Below, one piece after another: positions 1 through 8,053 of a stretch of DNA of 40,083 nt (position 1 is its first letter; every line of letters starts with the position of its first letter). This DNA is from Methylophaga sp. UBA2689 (lineage in GTDB: Bacteria > Pseudomonadota > Gammaproteobacteria > Nitrosococcales > Methylophagaceae). Made by a program: the position numbers and the translations under genes. The notes under the pieces were generated by a model. It made no database searches. It worked only from the letters and a program-made list of their open reading frames with translations, and had not been told where the DNA came from. Location: positions 3,842 to 43,924 of the forward strand of contig DELT01000068.1 in assembly GCA_002354555.1 (NCBI GenBank), read 5' to 3'.

Positions 1-18
1 TCGTCAATAGGATGTTAC

Positions 19-1401
19 ATGCTTAATTTTGTATTAATTGAGGACGAAAACCTGTTCGCCAAATCGGTTAAACGACGACTGGAGCGGGAAGGTCATCAAG
101 CCATAATTGCCGATAACATCAGCGATGGAAAAAAACTGTTACGCCAGGAATCAATTGATGTTCTGCTATTGGATGTCAGGCTACCGGATGGCAATGGCCT
201 GGATTTATTAGCTGAAATTCGTGCGCCAGGACATCCACTGCAGAACTTGCCTGTTGTGATGATGACAGCTTATGGAGAGCTGGAAGACGCCGTTAATGCA
301 ATGAAATTTGGTGCATCAGATTATCTCAAAAAACCGGTGGATTTGGATGAACTGATACTGACGATTGAGAAGGTGGTTCATAATCACGCTATCAGTCGTC
401 AGTTACATTATTCTGAACAGCGTGAACAAAAGACTAATAAGCCAATTAATCTGATTGGTAGTAGTCAGGAAATCCTGTCAATTAGGCAGCAGGCAAAACA
501 GCTCTCTGAGCTGATGGATAAAAATAAGGATACAACCCCTGTCGTATTAATTACGGGTGAGACAGGCAGTGGCAAGGGTGTTCTAGCACGATATTTTCAT
601 CAAATAAGCCAGCGGCATAATCGACCTTTTGTTCTTGTAGATTGTGCTGCATTACCGGAAGCTTCAATCGAAGCTGAATTATTCGGTCAGTCGCCCAGCA
701 CCCTCGAAACCAATTCTCCTGCTCGTCCCGGTTTGATTGAAGTCGCTGAGGATGGAACATTATTACTGGATGAAATTGCAGAATTATCATTATCAACGCA
801 AACCAAATTGCTTAATGTTATAGAGCGTAGACAGCTTCGCAGGTTGGGAGCGACCAAAGAAATTCCGGTGAATTCTCATATTATTGCAACGACCAATCGG
901 GATCTTCACCAATTAGTTATGTCGGGTGAATTTCGTGCCGATTTGTATTTTCGGTTGAATGTTGTAGAGATTAAACTTCCACCTCTACGAATACGACAAC
1001 AGGATATAGCTGAACTGGCACAGTTTTTTATCGAACAATTTGCCAAGCGTTACGGTGTTGAACAACCAAGACTCGCTTATGATGCCATGCGTGAAATGCA
1101 ACAATATGACTGGCCTGGTAACATCCGCGAACTGGAGAATGTTCTGGAGCGAGCAGTAATGCTCTGTAAACAAAGTGTCATCGAGTTTGATGACTTGTCA
1201 TTGAGAGCTTTTGGCAGTGACAAACAAGACGAACATGGTGATGGTGGTTCCATGTTCGAAAAAATGACACTTGATCAGGTTGAAAAATATTTATTGGAAA
1301 CGGCTTTGAACCGAAGTTCCGGTAATGTTTCCAGAGCGGCAAGACAACTTGGATTAACCCGTATGGCAATGCGTTATCGTATGGAGAAATACAAGCTGTA
1401 A
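19..1401 (+). CDS. NtrC-family response regulator lacking the GAFTGA motif
   Basis: 460-residue two-component response regulator with three domains. The receiver (about 1-120) has acidic residues E8 and D9, phosphoacceptor D52 and the conserved lysine in YLKKPVD. The AAA+ domain (about 145-385) has Walker A GETGSGKG near 179-186, Walker B LLLDEI at 248-253 and an arginine-rich FRADLYFRL segment. A Fis-type helix-turn-helix fills the last 40 residues. The ATG at 19 follows an AGGATG-like ribosome site. The sigma-54 contact loop that normally reads GAFTGA is replaced in register by STLETN (227-232), with loop length preserved. Known family members lacking this motif cannot remodel sigma-54 polymerase and may act with sigma-70, so classical sigma-54 activation is doubtful. 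A partner histidine kinase probably lies upstream, outside the window. The gene is convergent with sspB, one base apart. Confidence 0.9.
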   Translation: MLNFVLIEDENLFAKSVKRRLEREGHQAIIADNISDGKKLLRQESIDVLLLDVRLPDGNGLDLLAEIRAPGHPLQNLPVVMMTAYGELEDAVNAMKFGASDYLKKPVDLDELILTIEKVVHNHAISRQLHYSEQREQKTNKPINLIGSSQEILSIRQQAKQLSELMDKNKDTTPVVLITGETGSGKGVLARYFHQISQRHNRPFVLVDCAALPEASIEAELFGQSPSTLETNSPARPGLIEVAEDGTLLLDEIAELSLSTQTKLLNVIERRQLRRLGATKEIPVNSHIIATTNRDLHQLVMSGEFRADLYFRLNVVEIKLPPLRIRQQDIAELAQFFIEQFAKRYGVEQPRLAYDAMREMQQYDWPGNIRELENVLERAVMLCKQSVIEFDDLSLRAFGSDKQDEHGDGGSMFEKMTLDQVEKYLLETALNRSSGNVSRAARQLGLTRMAMRYRMEKYKL

Positions 1402-1402
1402 A

Positions 1403-1810
1403 TTATTTGACCAGTTTCAAGCTTGGCTTGCCGTTAGTTGTTTTATTGGTTGGTTTACCAGGTTCTTTAGCTGTCGGCGGCGGGGGGGTAGGATGCTCTT
1501 CTTCAGGAAAGAACATGCCTTCGTTATTTTCTTTCCCATAAATCGCCTGAATAGCAATGACCGGAATAAATAAATTCATCGCCTTGCCGGAAAATCTTGC
1601 TGAAAAGCTCACCCAGTCATTGTCCATATTCAGTCCGTCGATAGCATCCGGTGCCAGATTCAGGACGATACGGGAGTCGCGAATATACTGGTCAGGAACC
1701 ACAACCCCTTCATAATCAGTATTCACCAGTAAATAGGGGGTGCAATCGTTATCCAGCAACCATTGATAAATAGCTCTGATTAGATAAGGCTTTTGTGAAG
1801 ACATGCTCAT
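1403..1810 (-). CDS. sspB: ClpXP protease specificity-enhancing factor SspB
   Basis: 135-residue adaptor that brings ssrA-tagged proteins from stalled ribosomes to the ClpXP protease in the cytoplasm. The folded N-terminal domain (about 1-100) begins with the typical QKPYLIRAIYQWLLDN segment and includes VVVPDQYI and a Sm-like core with FSARFSG. A proline-rich flexible linker (HPTPPPPTAKEP) leads to the C-terminal tail PSLKLVK. That tail matches the ClpX-binding module, which in E. coli SspB ends LRVVK. The start codon overlaps the sspA stop as TAATG, so the two genes are translationally coupled. It is the last gene of petA-petB-petC-sspA-sspB, an order common in gammaproteobacteria. Confidence 0.95.
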   Translation of the reverse strand: MSMSSQKPYLIRAIYQWLLDNDCTPYLLVNTDYEGVVVPDQYIRDSRIVLNLAPDAIDGLNMDNDWVSFSARFSGKAMNLFIPVIAIQAIYGKENNEGMFFPEEEHPTPPPPTAKEPGKPTNKTTNGKPSLKLVK

Positions 1811-2430
1811 TAGCGCATTCCTCTCTCCGCTGTGCTCAGACTGGCCTGGAAAGTATCTCTATTAAATATTTTTTGTGCATAACGTTCAACCGCTTTGGCG
1901 GAATCCGGTAATTTTATACCCAAATGCGGTAATCGCCACAATAACGGTGCAACATAACAATCGATTAATGAAAATTCGTCGCTCATGAGAAAGTCGTATT
2001 GTTCGAACAGTGGGGCCAGAACAGTCAAATCTTCACGTAGCGTTTTTTTGGCTTTGGTTGCTGGTGATTTGTCACGTCCAGATAATTGAGGCCACATTGA
2101 GAACCAGTCCGTTTCCAGACGATGCAACATCAGTCGCATTTGAGCTCTGGCACCTGGATCGTTAGGCATCAGGGATGGATGAGGAAAACGCTCATCAAGA
2201 TATTCCATAATGATTCTGGAATGGAATATTACAATATCCCGATCAAACAGTGTCGGGCCCTGAGCGTATGGATTTGCTGAGGCAACCTCTTCCGGCCAGT
2301 GGCCATCAACAAGATTTACAATCTGACAATCAATTTGCTTTTCTTGAACAACGATACGGGTTTGATGGCTGAAGGGACATTGTACATCTGAGTACAATGT
2401 CATCAGCGGTTTACGATTACGTGTTGTCAT
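1810..2430 (-). CDS. sspA: Stringent starvation protein A
   Basis: 206-residue glutathione-transferase-fold protein that binds RNA polymerase and alters promoter use in stationary phase and starvation. The thioredoxin-like N-terminal domain begins LYSDVQCPFSHQTR (12-25). The surface motif P83-H84-P85 in ERFPHPSLMP is the triad needed for E. coli SspA activity. The C-terminal half is helical. The length is close to that of E. coli SspA (212). It sits 32 bases after petC and overlaps sspB by one base, so it is probably co-transcribed with the cytochrome bc1 genes. Confidence 0.95.
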   Translation of the reverse strand: MTTRNRKPLMTLYSDVQCPFSHQTRIVVQEKQIDCQIVNLVDGHWPEEVASANPYAQGPTLFDRDIVIFHSRIIMEYLDERFPHPSLMPNDPGARAQMRLMLHRLETDWFSMWPQLSGRDKSPATKAKKTLREDLTVLAPLFEQYDFLMSDEFSLIDCYVAPLLWRLPHLGIKLPDSAKAVERYAQKIFNRDTFQASLSTAERGMR

Positions 2431-2462
2431 TAGCTGTACTGCTTATGTTTTGGAATGTAGCG

Positions 2463-3173
2463 TTAGTGAACGTCTTTCCAGTAAGCTTTTTTCAGTGCCA
2501 GTGCGATTACAAAGAATATCGCAAGATAGAGCAAGACCCACTTACCCAGCGCTAAACGCTGTAATTTAGATGGTTCACTGATATAAGCAAGAAAGTTGAC
2601 TAGATCTCGGCTCATCATATCGTATTGTCGAGGAGTCAGCGCACCTTCTTGTTCAACACTTAAATGACCATACTCGTCGATAGCCTGATATCCCTGTTGT
2701 TCCCATAGGACATGTGGCATACCAACATCTTTGAAAGCCAGGTTATTAGTGCCCATTGGCCGACTTTCATCCAGATAGAATGTACGCAGATAGGTATATA
2801 ACCAGTCTGTACCTCTTGCACGGGCAATAACCGATAAATCAGGCGGAACAACACCAAACCAGCGTTTGGCATCTTCGGCTCGCATTGCTATTTGCATGGT
2901 GTCACCAATTTTATCGGTGGCAAACATCAAATTTTCAGCAACCTGATCGTCTGTAAGCCCTAAATCTTTTGCCATACGGTTATAACGCATCAATGATGCA
3001 CCATGACAGCTTAAGCAATAATTAACGAACGTGTGAGCACCACGTTGCAAAGAGGCTTTATCGGTCAAATCAATATCGACAGTATCCAGCTTTGATGACG
3101 GACCCGCCGCAATGGCGAGCGTCGAGAACACACTGAATACCGAAATAAGAGCAGCAAAAGTCAGATTTCTCAT
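2463..3173 (-). CDS. petC: Ubiquinol-cytochrome c reductase, cytochrome c1 subunit
   Basis: 236-residue c-type cytochrome of the bc1 complex. It takes electrons from the Rieske protein and passes them to a soluble cytochrome or cupredoxin in the periplasm. It has a cleavable signal peptide (1-23), the heme attachment site C53-L-S-C56-H57, and a probable axial methionine M152 in GMPHVLW. A C-terminal transmembrane anchor (about 208-228, VLLYLAIFFVIALAL) is followed by a lysine-rich cytoplasmic tail. The start overlaps the petB stop by four bases (ATGA). It is a separate cytochrome c1, not the fused cytochrome b/c1 found in some rhizobia. Confidence 0.96.
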   Translation of the reverse strand: MRNLTFAALISVFSVFSTLAIAAGPSSKLDTVDIDLTDKASLQRGAHTFVNYCLSCHGASLMRYNRMAKDLGLTDDQVAENLMFATDKIGDTMQIAMRAEDAKRWFGVVPPDLSVIARARGTDWLYTYLRTFYLDESRPMGTNNLAFKDVGMPHVLWEQQGYQAIDEYGHLSVEQEGALTPRQYDMMSRDLVNFLAYISEPSKLQRLALGKWVLLYLAIFFVIALALKKAYWKDVH

Positions 3174-4384
3174 TTGGTCGTCACCCTTTCTGGCACAGGT
3201 TTATCTTTATCAAATTTCGTGTAAATCGGCATCAGGAGAAAGAAAGCAAAATACAGAACGGTAAAAATCTGAGCCATCAAAGTATAAAGAAACGTTGCAG
3301 GCTGAGTGCCTAAGTAACCCAATGCTAAAAAGCTAATAACAAACACTACCAGAGCGATACGGAAATATGGACCTCTATAGCGAATGGAGCGGGTTCTGCT
3401 GCGATCCAGCCAAGGTAGCAGGAATAACACGACAATTGCCAGCCCCATGGCAATAACTCCAAAGAGCTTATCTGGCACCGCACGCAAAATGGCATAGAAC
3501 GGTGTAAAATACCAAAGTGGGACGATATGTTCCGGTGTTTTCAATGGATCCGCAGGAATAAAATTATCTTTTTCCAGAAACCAGCCGCCAAATTCTGGCA
3601 TATAGAACAACACTAATGAGAAGATAAACAGGAAGACAACAACGCCCACCAAATCTTTGACAGTGTAATAAGGATGGAAAGGGATGCCATCAACAGGTTT
3701 ACCGTTGGCATCCTTGTTTTTCTTGATGTCCACGCCATCCGGGTTGTTGGATCCTACTTCATGCAGTGCAAGGATATGCGCTGCTACCAAACCAAGTAAC
3801 ACGATTGGCAATGCAATAACGTGCATGGCAAAAAACCGGTTTAAGGTGGCATCAGCGACCACATAATCGCCACGAATCCACAGAGCCAGATCTTCACCAA
3901 TAACCGGTAAAGCGCCAAATAAAGAAATAATTACCTGAGCGCCCCAGTAAGACATTTGACCCCAGGGTAACAAATACCCCATAAAGGCTTCAGCCATCAG
4001 CACAACATATAACAGCATGCCGAAAATCCAAATCAACTCTCGTGGTTGTTTATAGGACCCATACATCAGGCCGCGGAACATATGCAGGTAGATAACAACA
4101 AAGAAGGCGGAAGCGCCAGTGGAGTGCAGGTAACGAATCAACCAGCCCCATTCTACGTCCCGCATAATGTATTCAACCGAAGCGAAAGCCAGTTCAGCAT
4201 CCGGTTTGTAATTCATCGTTAAAAAGATGCCGGTAATAATCTGCAGCACCAGAATCAATAAGGCAAGTGAACCGAAGTAATACCAAAAGTTAAAGTTTTT
4301 CGGTGCGTAATATTCCGAAATATGTTCCTTCCACATTTTTGTTGCCGGGAAGCGGGCATCAATCCAATCCATCATCGACATCAT
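3170..4384 (-). CDS. petB: Ubiquinol-cytochrome c reductase, cytochrome b subunit
   Basis: 404-residue polytopic membrane protein that holds both b hemes and the quinone sites of the bc1 complex. The four heme-ligand histidines are H87 and H101 in helix B and H188 and H203 in helix D. The quinol-oxidation loop reads PLWYFTPFYAILR near 291; the mitochondrial form is PEWY, and PVWY is what I recall from many beta- and gammaproteobacteria. Eight or nine hydrophobic helices are visible and the protein is full length. The ORF overlaps both petA (four bases upstream) and petC (four bases downstream), which fixes it as the middle gene of the operon. Confidence 0.97.
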   Translation of the reverse strand: MMSMMDWIDARFPATKMWKEHISEYYAPKNFNFWYYFGSLALLILVLQIITGIFLTMNYKPDAELAFASVEYIMRDVEWGWLIRYLHSTGASAFFVVIYLHMFRGLMYGSYKQPRELIWIFGMLLYVVLMAEAFMGYLLPWGQMSYWGAQVIISLFGALPVIGEDLALWIRGDYVVADATLNRFFAMHVIALPIVLLGLVAAHILALHEVGSNNPDGVDIKKNKDANGKPVDGIPFHPYYTVKDLVGVVVFLFIFSLVLFYMPEFGGWFLEKDNFIPADPLKTPEHIVPLWYFTPFYAILRAVPDKLFGVIAMGLAIVVLFLLPWLDRSRTRSIRYRGPYFRIALVVFVISFLALGYLGTQPATFLYTLMAQIFTVLYFAFFLLMPIYTKFDKDKPVPERVTTK

Positions 4385-4974
4385 GCAGCTCCTTGGGCAT
4401 CTTCACCAACAATAACAACATTGTCACCTTGGTAATGGTAGGGGGGAACTACAAGGTTGGTTGGTGCTGGAACACCTTGGAAAACCCGTCCGGCTAAGTC
4501 AAAGCGTGAACCATGACAGGGGCAAAAGAATCCGCCTTTCCAATTTTCGCCAAGATCCTCAGGAGCTATTTCTGGTCGATAAGTGGGGGAGCAACCCAAA
4601 TGGGTACAGATACCGACCATTACCATGACATCCTTACGTATAGAACGTGTTTCGTTCTGCGCATATTCAGGTTGCTGGGTCTGTTCGCTTTGTGGATCAC
4701 GCAGCTCATCGTTTAATGTTGGAAGCGTGTTCAAAATTTCTTCTGAACGGCGGAAAATCCACACCGGTTTGCCACGCCATTCAACCGTCAGTAATTGGCC
4801 GGGTTCCAGCTGGCTGATATCAATTTGCACCGGAGCACCAGCAGCTTCAGCCTTGGCACTTGGTGCAATCGATGATACAAAAGGAATGGCTACAGCCACT
4901 GCGCCAGCACCGCCTACTACACTAGCTGCGGCTGTTAAAAACCGTCTTTTGCCAGTATCTATAGTGTCACTCAT
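4381..4974 (-). CDS. petA: Ubiquinol-cytochrome c reductase, Rieske iron-sulfur subunit
   Basis: 197-residue Rieske protein, the mobile 2Fe-2S carrier of the bc1 complex. The N-terminus has a twin-arginine-like signal (K9-R10-R11-F12-L13) followed by an uncleaved hydrophobic anchor (about 14-35). Cluster-binding boxes are C123-T-H-L-G-C128 and C151-P-C-H-G155. All four ligands (C123, H125, C151, H154) and the disulfide cysteines C128 and C153 are present. The Pro loop appears as GVPAPTN. A strong AGGGGATAT ribosome site lies about ten bases upstream of the ATG. It is the first gene of the petABC-sspAB operon. Confidence 0.97.
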   Translation of the reverse strand: MSDTIDTGKRRFLTAAASVVGGAGAVAVAIPFVSSIAPSAKAEAAGAPVQIDISQLEPGQLLTVEWRGKPVWIFRRSEEILNTLPTLNDELRDPQSEQTQQPEYAQNETRSIRKDVMVMVGICTHLGCSPTYRPEIAPEDLGENWKGGFFCPCHGSRFDLAGRVFQGVPAPTNLVVPPYHYQGDNVVIVGEDAQGAA

Positions 4975-5057
4975 CAGATGAATATCCCCTGATATGTTAT
5001 TTAATGTGAATCCAGCAGAGCATTAATGTCTCGGGATTGCTGAGATAAAACCAGTAA

Positions 5058-5066
5058 ATTTTAGCA
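5058..5066 (-). promoter_or_regulatory. Candidate extended -10 promoter for petABC-sspAB
   Basis: On the minus strand the sequence reads TGCTAAAAT, an extended -10 element (TG, one base, then TAAAAT). It lies about 85 bases before the petA start, between the pseudoazurin terminator and petA. No good -35 hexamer is visible at the expected distance, which extended -10 promoters can tolerate. This is a pattern match only. Confidence 0.35.
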
Positions 5067-5087
5067 TAGCAAGGAATGTTTTGGATC

Positions 5088-5117
5088 AAAAAAGCCCGCA
5101 TTTTCATGCGGGCTTTT
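5088..5117 (-). terminator. Rho-independent terminator of the pseudoazurin gene
   Basis: Reading the minus strand, AAAAGCCCGCA and TGCGGGCTTTT form a perfect 11-bp stem with a 6-base loop, followed by a run of T. It starts 25 bases after the pseudoazurin stop codon and separates that gene from the petA promoter region. Confidence 0.9.
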
Positions 5118-5141
5118 GAAGAGAGCTAAAGAGAGTAAGAT

Positions 5142-5588
5142 TTACTCTGCTGCAGCTTTTTGAGTTTTTTTCACCAGACGCTTCAAAGCACCTTTTGGTT
5201 TTGTGTCAACGATAGCTTGCAGGTTGGTTGGTTCGCCTACGATAATCGCACCACCCATACCGGCACCCCAGTGAGGGTCACACTTATACATGTAAACACC
5301 TTCAACTGTTAAAGGTTTAGTTTGAAAGTTTTCGCCCATTTGTGACATAAAACCTTCAGCACCTTCTGGAATGTATTCGTGTTCACCATCAGAATCGGTA
5401 AACGTTGTGTTAACAAGATGACCGTTCATTCTATCCCAGGAAACGGTATCACCTGGTTGAACTTTGATAACCATTGGGTCAAAAGAAGTTAACGATGCTG
5501 TTACAACATGATTTTCAGCCATTGCAGCCGCAGAAAACAAAGATGCAGCACCTAATGCAGCCGCGATCAGTGATTTACTATATTTCAT
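5142..5588 (-). CDS. Pseudoazurin (type I blue copper protein)
   Basis: 148-residue periplasmic cupredoxin. The signal peptide (1-24) ends AMA before ENHVV. The four type I copper ligands are H57 (NGH), C103, H106 and M111. The C-x2-H-x4-M spacing matches pseudoazurin rather than plastocyanin, and the GDTVSW strand and a C-terminal helix (NLQAIVDTKPKGALKRLVKK) also fit. In denitrifiers and methylotrophs such proteins carry single electrons between the bc1 complex and nitrite reductase, or from methylamine or methanol oxidation. Which partner applies here cannot be read from the window. The ribosome site AGAGAGGAAAT precedes the ATG. It is monocistronic, with its own terminator. Confidence 0.93.
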   Translation of the reverse strand: MKYSKSLIAAALGAASLFSAAAMAENHVVTASLTSFDPMVIKVQPGDTVSWDRMNGHLVNTTFTDSDGEHEYIPEGAEGFMSQMGENFQTKPLTVEGVYMYKCDPHWGAGMGGAIIVGEPTNLQAIVDTKPKGALKRLVKKTQKAAAE

Positions 5589-5650
5589 GAATATTTCCTC
5601 TCTTTATTGAGTTATTTGCCTCAGTGCGGTGCCAGTCTCCCATAATGAAG

Positions 5651-5670
5651 CTGAACACACACTGAACACA
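5651..5670 (-). promoter_or_regulatory. Tandem 11-bp-spaced direct repeat upstream of pseudoazurin
   Basis: Two identical 9-mers, CTGAACACA on the plus strand, start 11 bases apart (5651-5659 and 5662-5670), about one helical turn. They lie 63-82 bases before the pseudoazurin ATG. Same-face tandem half-sites at this distance are typical of an activator-binding site. The regulator is unknown. Confidence 0.4.
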
Positions 5671-5771
5671 TTTAGCTACGTGTTTTACCACGCTATTTTC
5701 TTGGCAGGACAAGCACAAAAACGCCAAACTATACTGACTATTTGTGGGATATGTCCATGAAAAAATGAAAA

Positions 5772-5791
5772 ATTGTGTCATTTAACACAAT
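5772..5791. promoter_or_regulatory. Perfect inverted repeat between ABC exporter and pseudoazurin
   Basis: ATTGTGT and ACACAAT form perfect 7-bp arms around a 6-base centre. On the minus strand it is followed by a T-rich run (TTTTTC then TTTTTT), so it could be a weak terminator for the upstream ABC exporter gene, whose stop is 68 bases away. It could equally be an operator for the pseudoazurin promoter region. The stem is AT-rich, so neither reading is firm. Confidence 0.45.
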
Positions 5792-5858
5792 GCTTTTTCC
5801 CCGAGTAAATAACTGGCAATTGCCTAAATTCTATAAAGCTAAGGTCTCGAAAAAAGGG

Positions 5859-7619
5859 CTAGAAATTTTGTGGGCCATGGTTTTGTAGTTTCCACATATC
5901 GGCATAATGACCTTTTCTATCAAGCAAGTTTTGATGACTACCCTGTTCAATAATCTGTCCATCTTTCATTACTAATATATTGTCAGCATCTACCACTGTT
6001 GAGAGTCTGTGAGCGATAACCAATGTGGTTTTATGCTGACTTATTTGTATTAGTTGTTGAGCGATGGCATTTTCGGAATGACTATCAAGTGCAGATGTTG
6101 CCTCGTCAAACACCAAAATCGATGGGTTCTTTAACAATGTTCGAGCTATGGCAATACGTTGTTTTTCCCCGCCTGATAATTTCAATCCCCGTTCACCAAC
6201 CAAAGTGTTGTACCCGTGGGGTAAGGAACTGATAAATTCATGAATATGGGCCTGGCGGGCCGCTTTGATGACGGCCTCTGGAGAAGCTTCCGGACAGCCG
6301 TATTGTATGTTGTAAAACAGGCTGTCATTAAATAGCACAGTATCCTGAGGCACCACACCAATCACTTGGCGCAGGCTTTGCTGAGTGACATGCCGGATAT
6401 TCTGACCATCAATTTCGATGCTGCCTGAAGTCGGATCATAAAATCTGAATAATAAACGCACCAGAGTTGATTTACCGGAACCACTGGCGCCAACGATTGC
6501 AATTTTTTGCCCACCTGGCACTTCAAAATCTATCTGTTTCAAAATTGAACGATCTGGCTCGTAATCAAAGTCGACATGGTTAAACCTGATATGACCCTCA
6601 GTAATGGCAAGCGTGGTTGCATCATTTTGATCGTTGATTTCTTCTCCCTGATTTAACAGATCAAACATCCGCTCCATATCAGCAAGCGCGTGACGGATTT
6701 CCCGATAGATATATCCCAGAAATCCCAGTGGCAGATATAGTTGCAATAGATAAGCATTGACCAGAACCAAATCACCTATGGTCATCTCTCCATCCACGAC
6801 GCCTTTGCCAGCAAGTAACATTAAAGCTGTCAGGCCGGCAGCAATAATAAAACCTTGCCCCATGTTCATTACGGCGAGTGATGTTTGGTTGCGAATGGCA
6901 GACTTTTCCCAAATCGCTAATTTGCTGTCATAGCGACTGGCTTCGAAAGCTTCGTTGCTAAAATATTTAACCGTTTCATAATTTATCAAACTATCAATGG
7001 CCTGATTGTTCGCTGCAGAATCCATTTCATTCATTGCCCGGCGAAATCGCATGCGCCATTCAGTGATAATTAATGTGAAAATAATAAATACCAGCGTAGT
7101 GCCAGTAGTGATAATCGCAAAAATATTGTCGTACTGGCTCAACAAAATAATCGTGACCAATGCAATTTCCACCAGCGTCGGCAAAATATTAAAGATCATG
7201 AAATTCAGTAAAAAAGTGATACCCCGACTGCCACGTTCAATATCTCGCGAAATGCCGCCGGTTTGGCGCTGCAGATGAAAACGTAAGGAAAGACGATGTA
7301 AATGTGAAAAAATATTTCCAGCGATATGCCTAACTGAGCTATAAATAACTTTGGCAAACAATGCATCGCGTAATTCATTAAATACAGTGCTGGCAAGCCG
7401 CAGCAAGCCATAGGCAATTAACAGTATCACCGGTAGATAAATAACATCCTGCAACTGTGGATCCAGTGCATCCACCGCACCTTTTAGTACCAAAGGCACG
7501 CTAACATTCGCCACTTTCGCGAGGCACAGCAGCACTAAGGCGAGTATCACCCGGGTTTTGTATTGCCACACATAAGGCAACAGACTGCGAATGGCCTGCC
7601 AGTCTTGAGAAGATTTCAT
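5859..7619 (-). CDS. Atm1-type ABC transporter, fused permease and ATPase
   Basis: 586-residue half transporter in the inner membrane. The transmembrane domain (about 1-330, six helices) is followed by a nucleotide-binding domain with Walker A GASGSGKST at 377-385, Q-loop VVPQDTVLFND, signature LSGGE at 481-485, Walker B ILVFDEATSALD and switch histidine IAHRLST. The Q-loop region VLFNDSLFYNIQYG, the signature helix and the wide helix set resemble the Atm1/ABCB7/HMT1 group. That group exports glutathione-linked sulfur or heavy-metal conjugates as a homodimer. MsbA-like lipid flipping is a less likely alternative. No neighbour indicates a substrate. Confidence 0.88.
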   Translation of the reverse strand: MKSSQDWQAIRSLLPYVWQYKTRVILALVLLCLAKVANVSVPLVLKGAVDALDPQLQDVIYLPVILLIAYGLLRLASTVFNELRDALFAKVIYSSVRHIAGNIFSHLHRLSLRFHLQRQTGGISRDIERGSRGITFLLNFMIFNILPTLVEIALVTIILLSQYDNIFAIITTGTTLVFIIFTLIITEWRMRFRRAMNEMDSAANNQAIDSLINYETVKYFSNEAFEASRYDSKLAIWEKSAIRNQTSLAVMNMGQGFIIAAGLTALMLLAGKGVVDGEMTIGDLVLVNAYLLQLYLPLGFLGYIYREIRHALADMERMFDLLNQGEEINDQNDATTLAITEGHIRFNHVDFDYEPDRSILKQIDFEVPGGQKIAIVGASGSGKSTLVRLLFRFYDPTSGSIEIDGQNIRHVTQQSLRQVIGVVPQDTVLFNDSLFYNIQYGCPEASPEAVIKAARQAHIHEFISSLPHGYNTLVGERGLKLSGGEKQRIAIARTLLKNPSILVFDEATSALDSHSENAIAQQLIQISQHKTTLVIAHRLSTVVDADNILVMKDGQIIEQGSHQNLLDRKGHYADMWKLQNHGPQNF

Positions 7620-7687
7620 AATGTCAGTTTAGCCGATTTACGAATTTGTCAGTTAAAATGCCAAAGACTGAATTTGCAAATTTTCGG

Positions 7688-7693
7688 TATAAT
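7688..7693 (+). promoter_or_regulatory. Candidate -10 box upstream of the FmdB-family gene
   Basis: A consensus TATAAT lies about 86 bases before the ATG at 7779, in the 159-base divergent spacer with the ABC exporter gene. The matching -35 is poor. The ribosome site GGGAGTAA is seen at about 7767-7774. Confidence 0.3.
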
Positions 7694-7778
7694 CAACAGC
7701 TTTTAAGCTTGAAACAAATATTTCTTGCCGCATTTATAAGCAGCGCTGTTTGTTGATTCATTTTTAGGGAGTAACCTC

Positions 7779-8045
7779 ATGCCGTTTTATGAATATCGCT
7801 GTGATGCCTGTAATCATAACTTTGAAGCGTTGCAAAAGATCAGTGACGATGCTTTGGTGGATTGCCCAGCATGCCATCAACCCAATCTGAAAAAACTGAT
7901 TTCAGCGGCGGGTTTTCGTCTTAAAGGTCAGGGCTGGTATGAAACAGATTTTAAATCGGGTTCAAAACGTAACCTCGCCGACAGCGGAACCGCAGACAGT
8001 TCACCTGCGGCCGCGCATACCTGTGGAACAGGATGCAGTCATTAA
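7779..8045 (+). CDS. FmdB-family zinc ribbon protein
   Basis: 88-residue protein with an N-terminal putative regulatory zinc ribbon. Cysteines C8-x2-C11 and C29-x2-C32 flank the hydrophobic stretch, and the start MPFYEYRCDAC is typical of the FmdB/CxxC_CXXC_SSSS family. The GFRLKGQGWYETDFK segment (about 46-60) is conserved in the gammaproteobacterial members. The C-terminus is low-complexity and ends CGTGCSH. The biochemical role of the family is unknown; the FmdB name derives from an amide-operon regulator. The gene is often found upstream of aspS, as here, and DUF502 follows nine bases later. Confidence 0.88.
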   Translation: MPFYEYRCDACNHNFEALQKISDDALVDCPACHQPNLKKLISAAGFRLKGQGWYETDFKSGSKRNLADSGTADSSPAAAHTCGTGCSH

Positions 8046-8053
8046 AAATTTAA

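Noticed and set aside
4303-4981. Plus-strand ORFs opposite petA and petB
   Set aside because: They are antisense to well-conserved bc1 genes with all catalytic residues in place on the minus strand.
5578-5781. 67-residue minus-strand ORF upstream of pseudoazurin
   Set aside because: It runs through the pseudoazurin promoter and ribosome site and has no recognisable domain, and its frame carries the direct repeats; regulatory DNA is the simpler reading.
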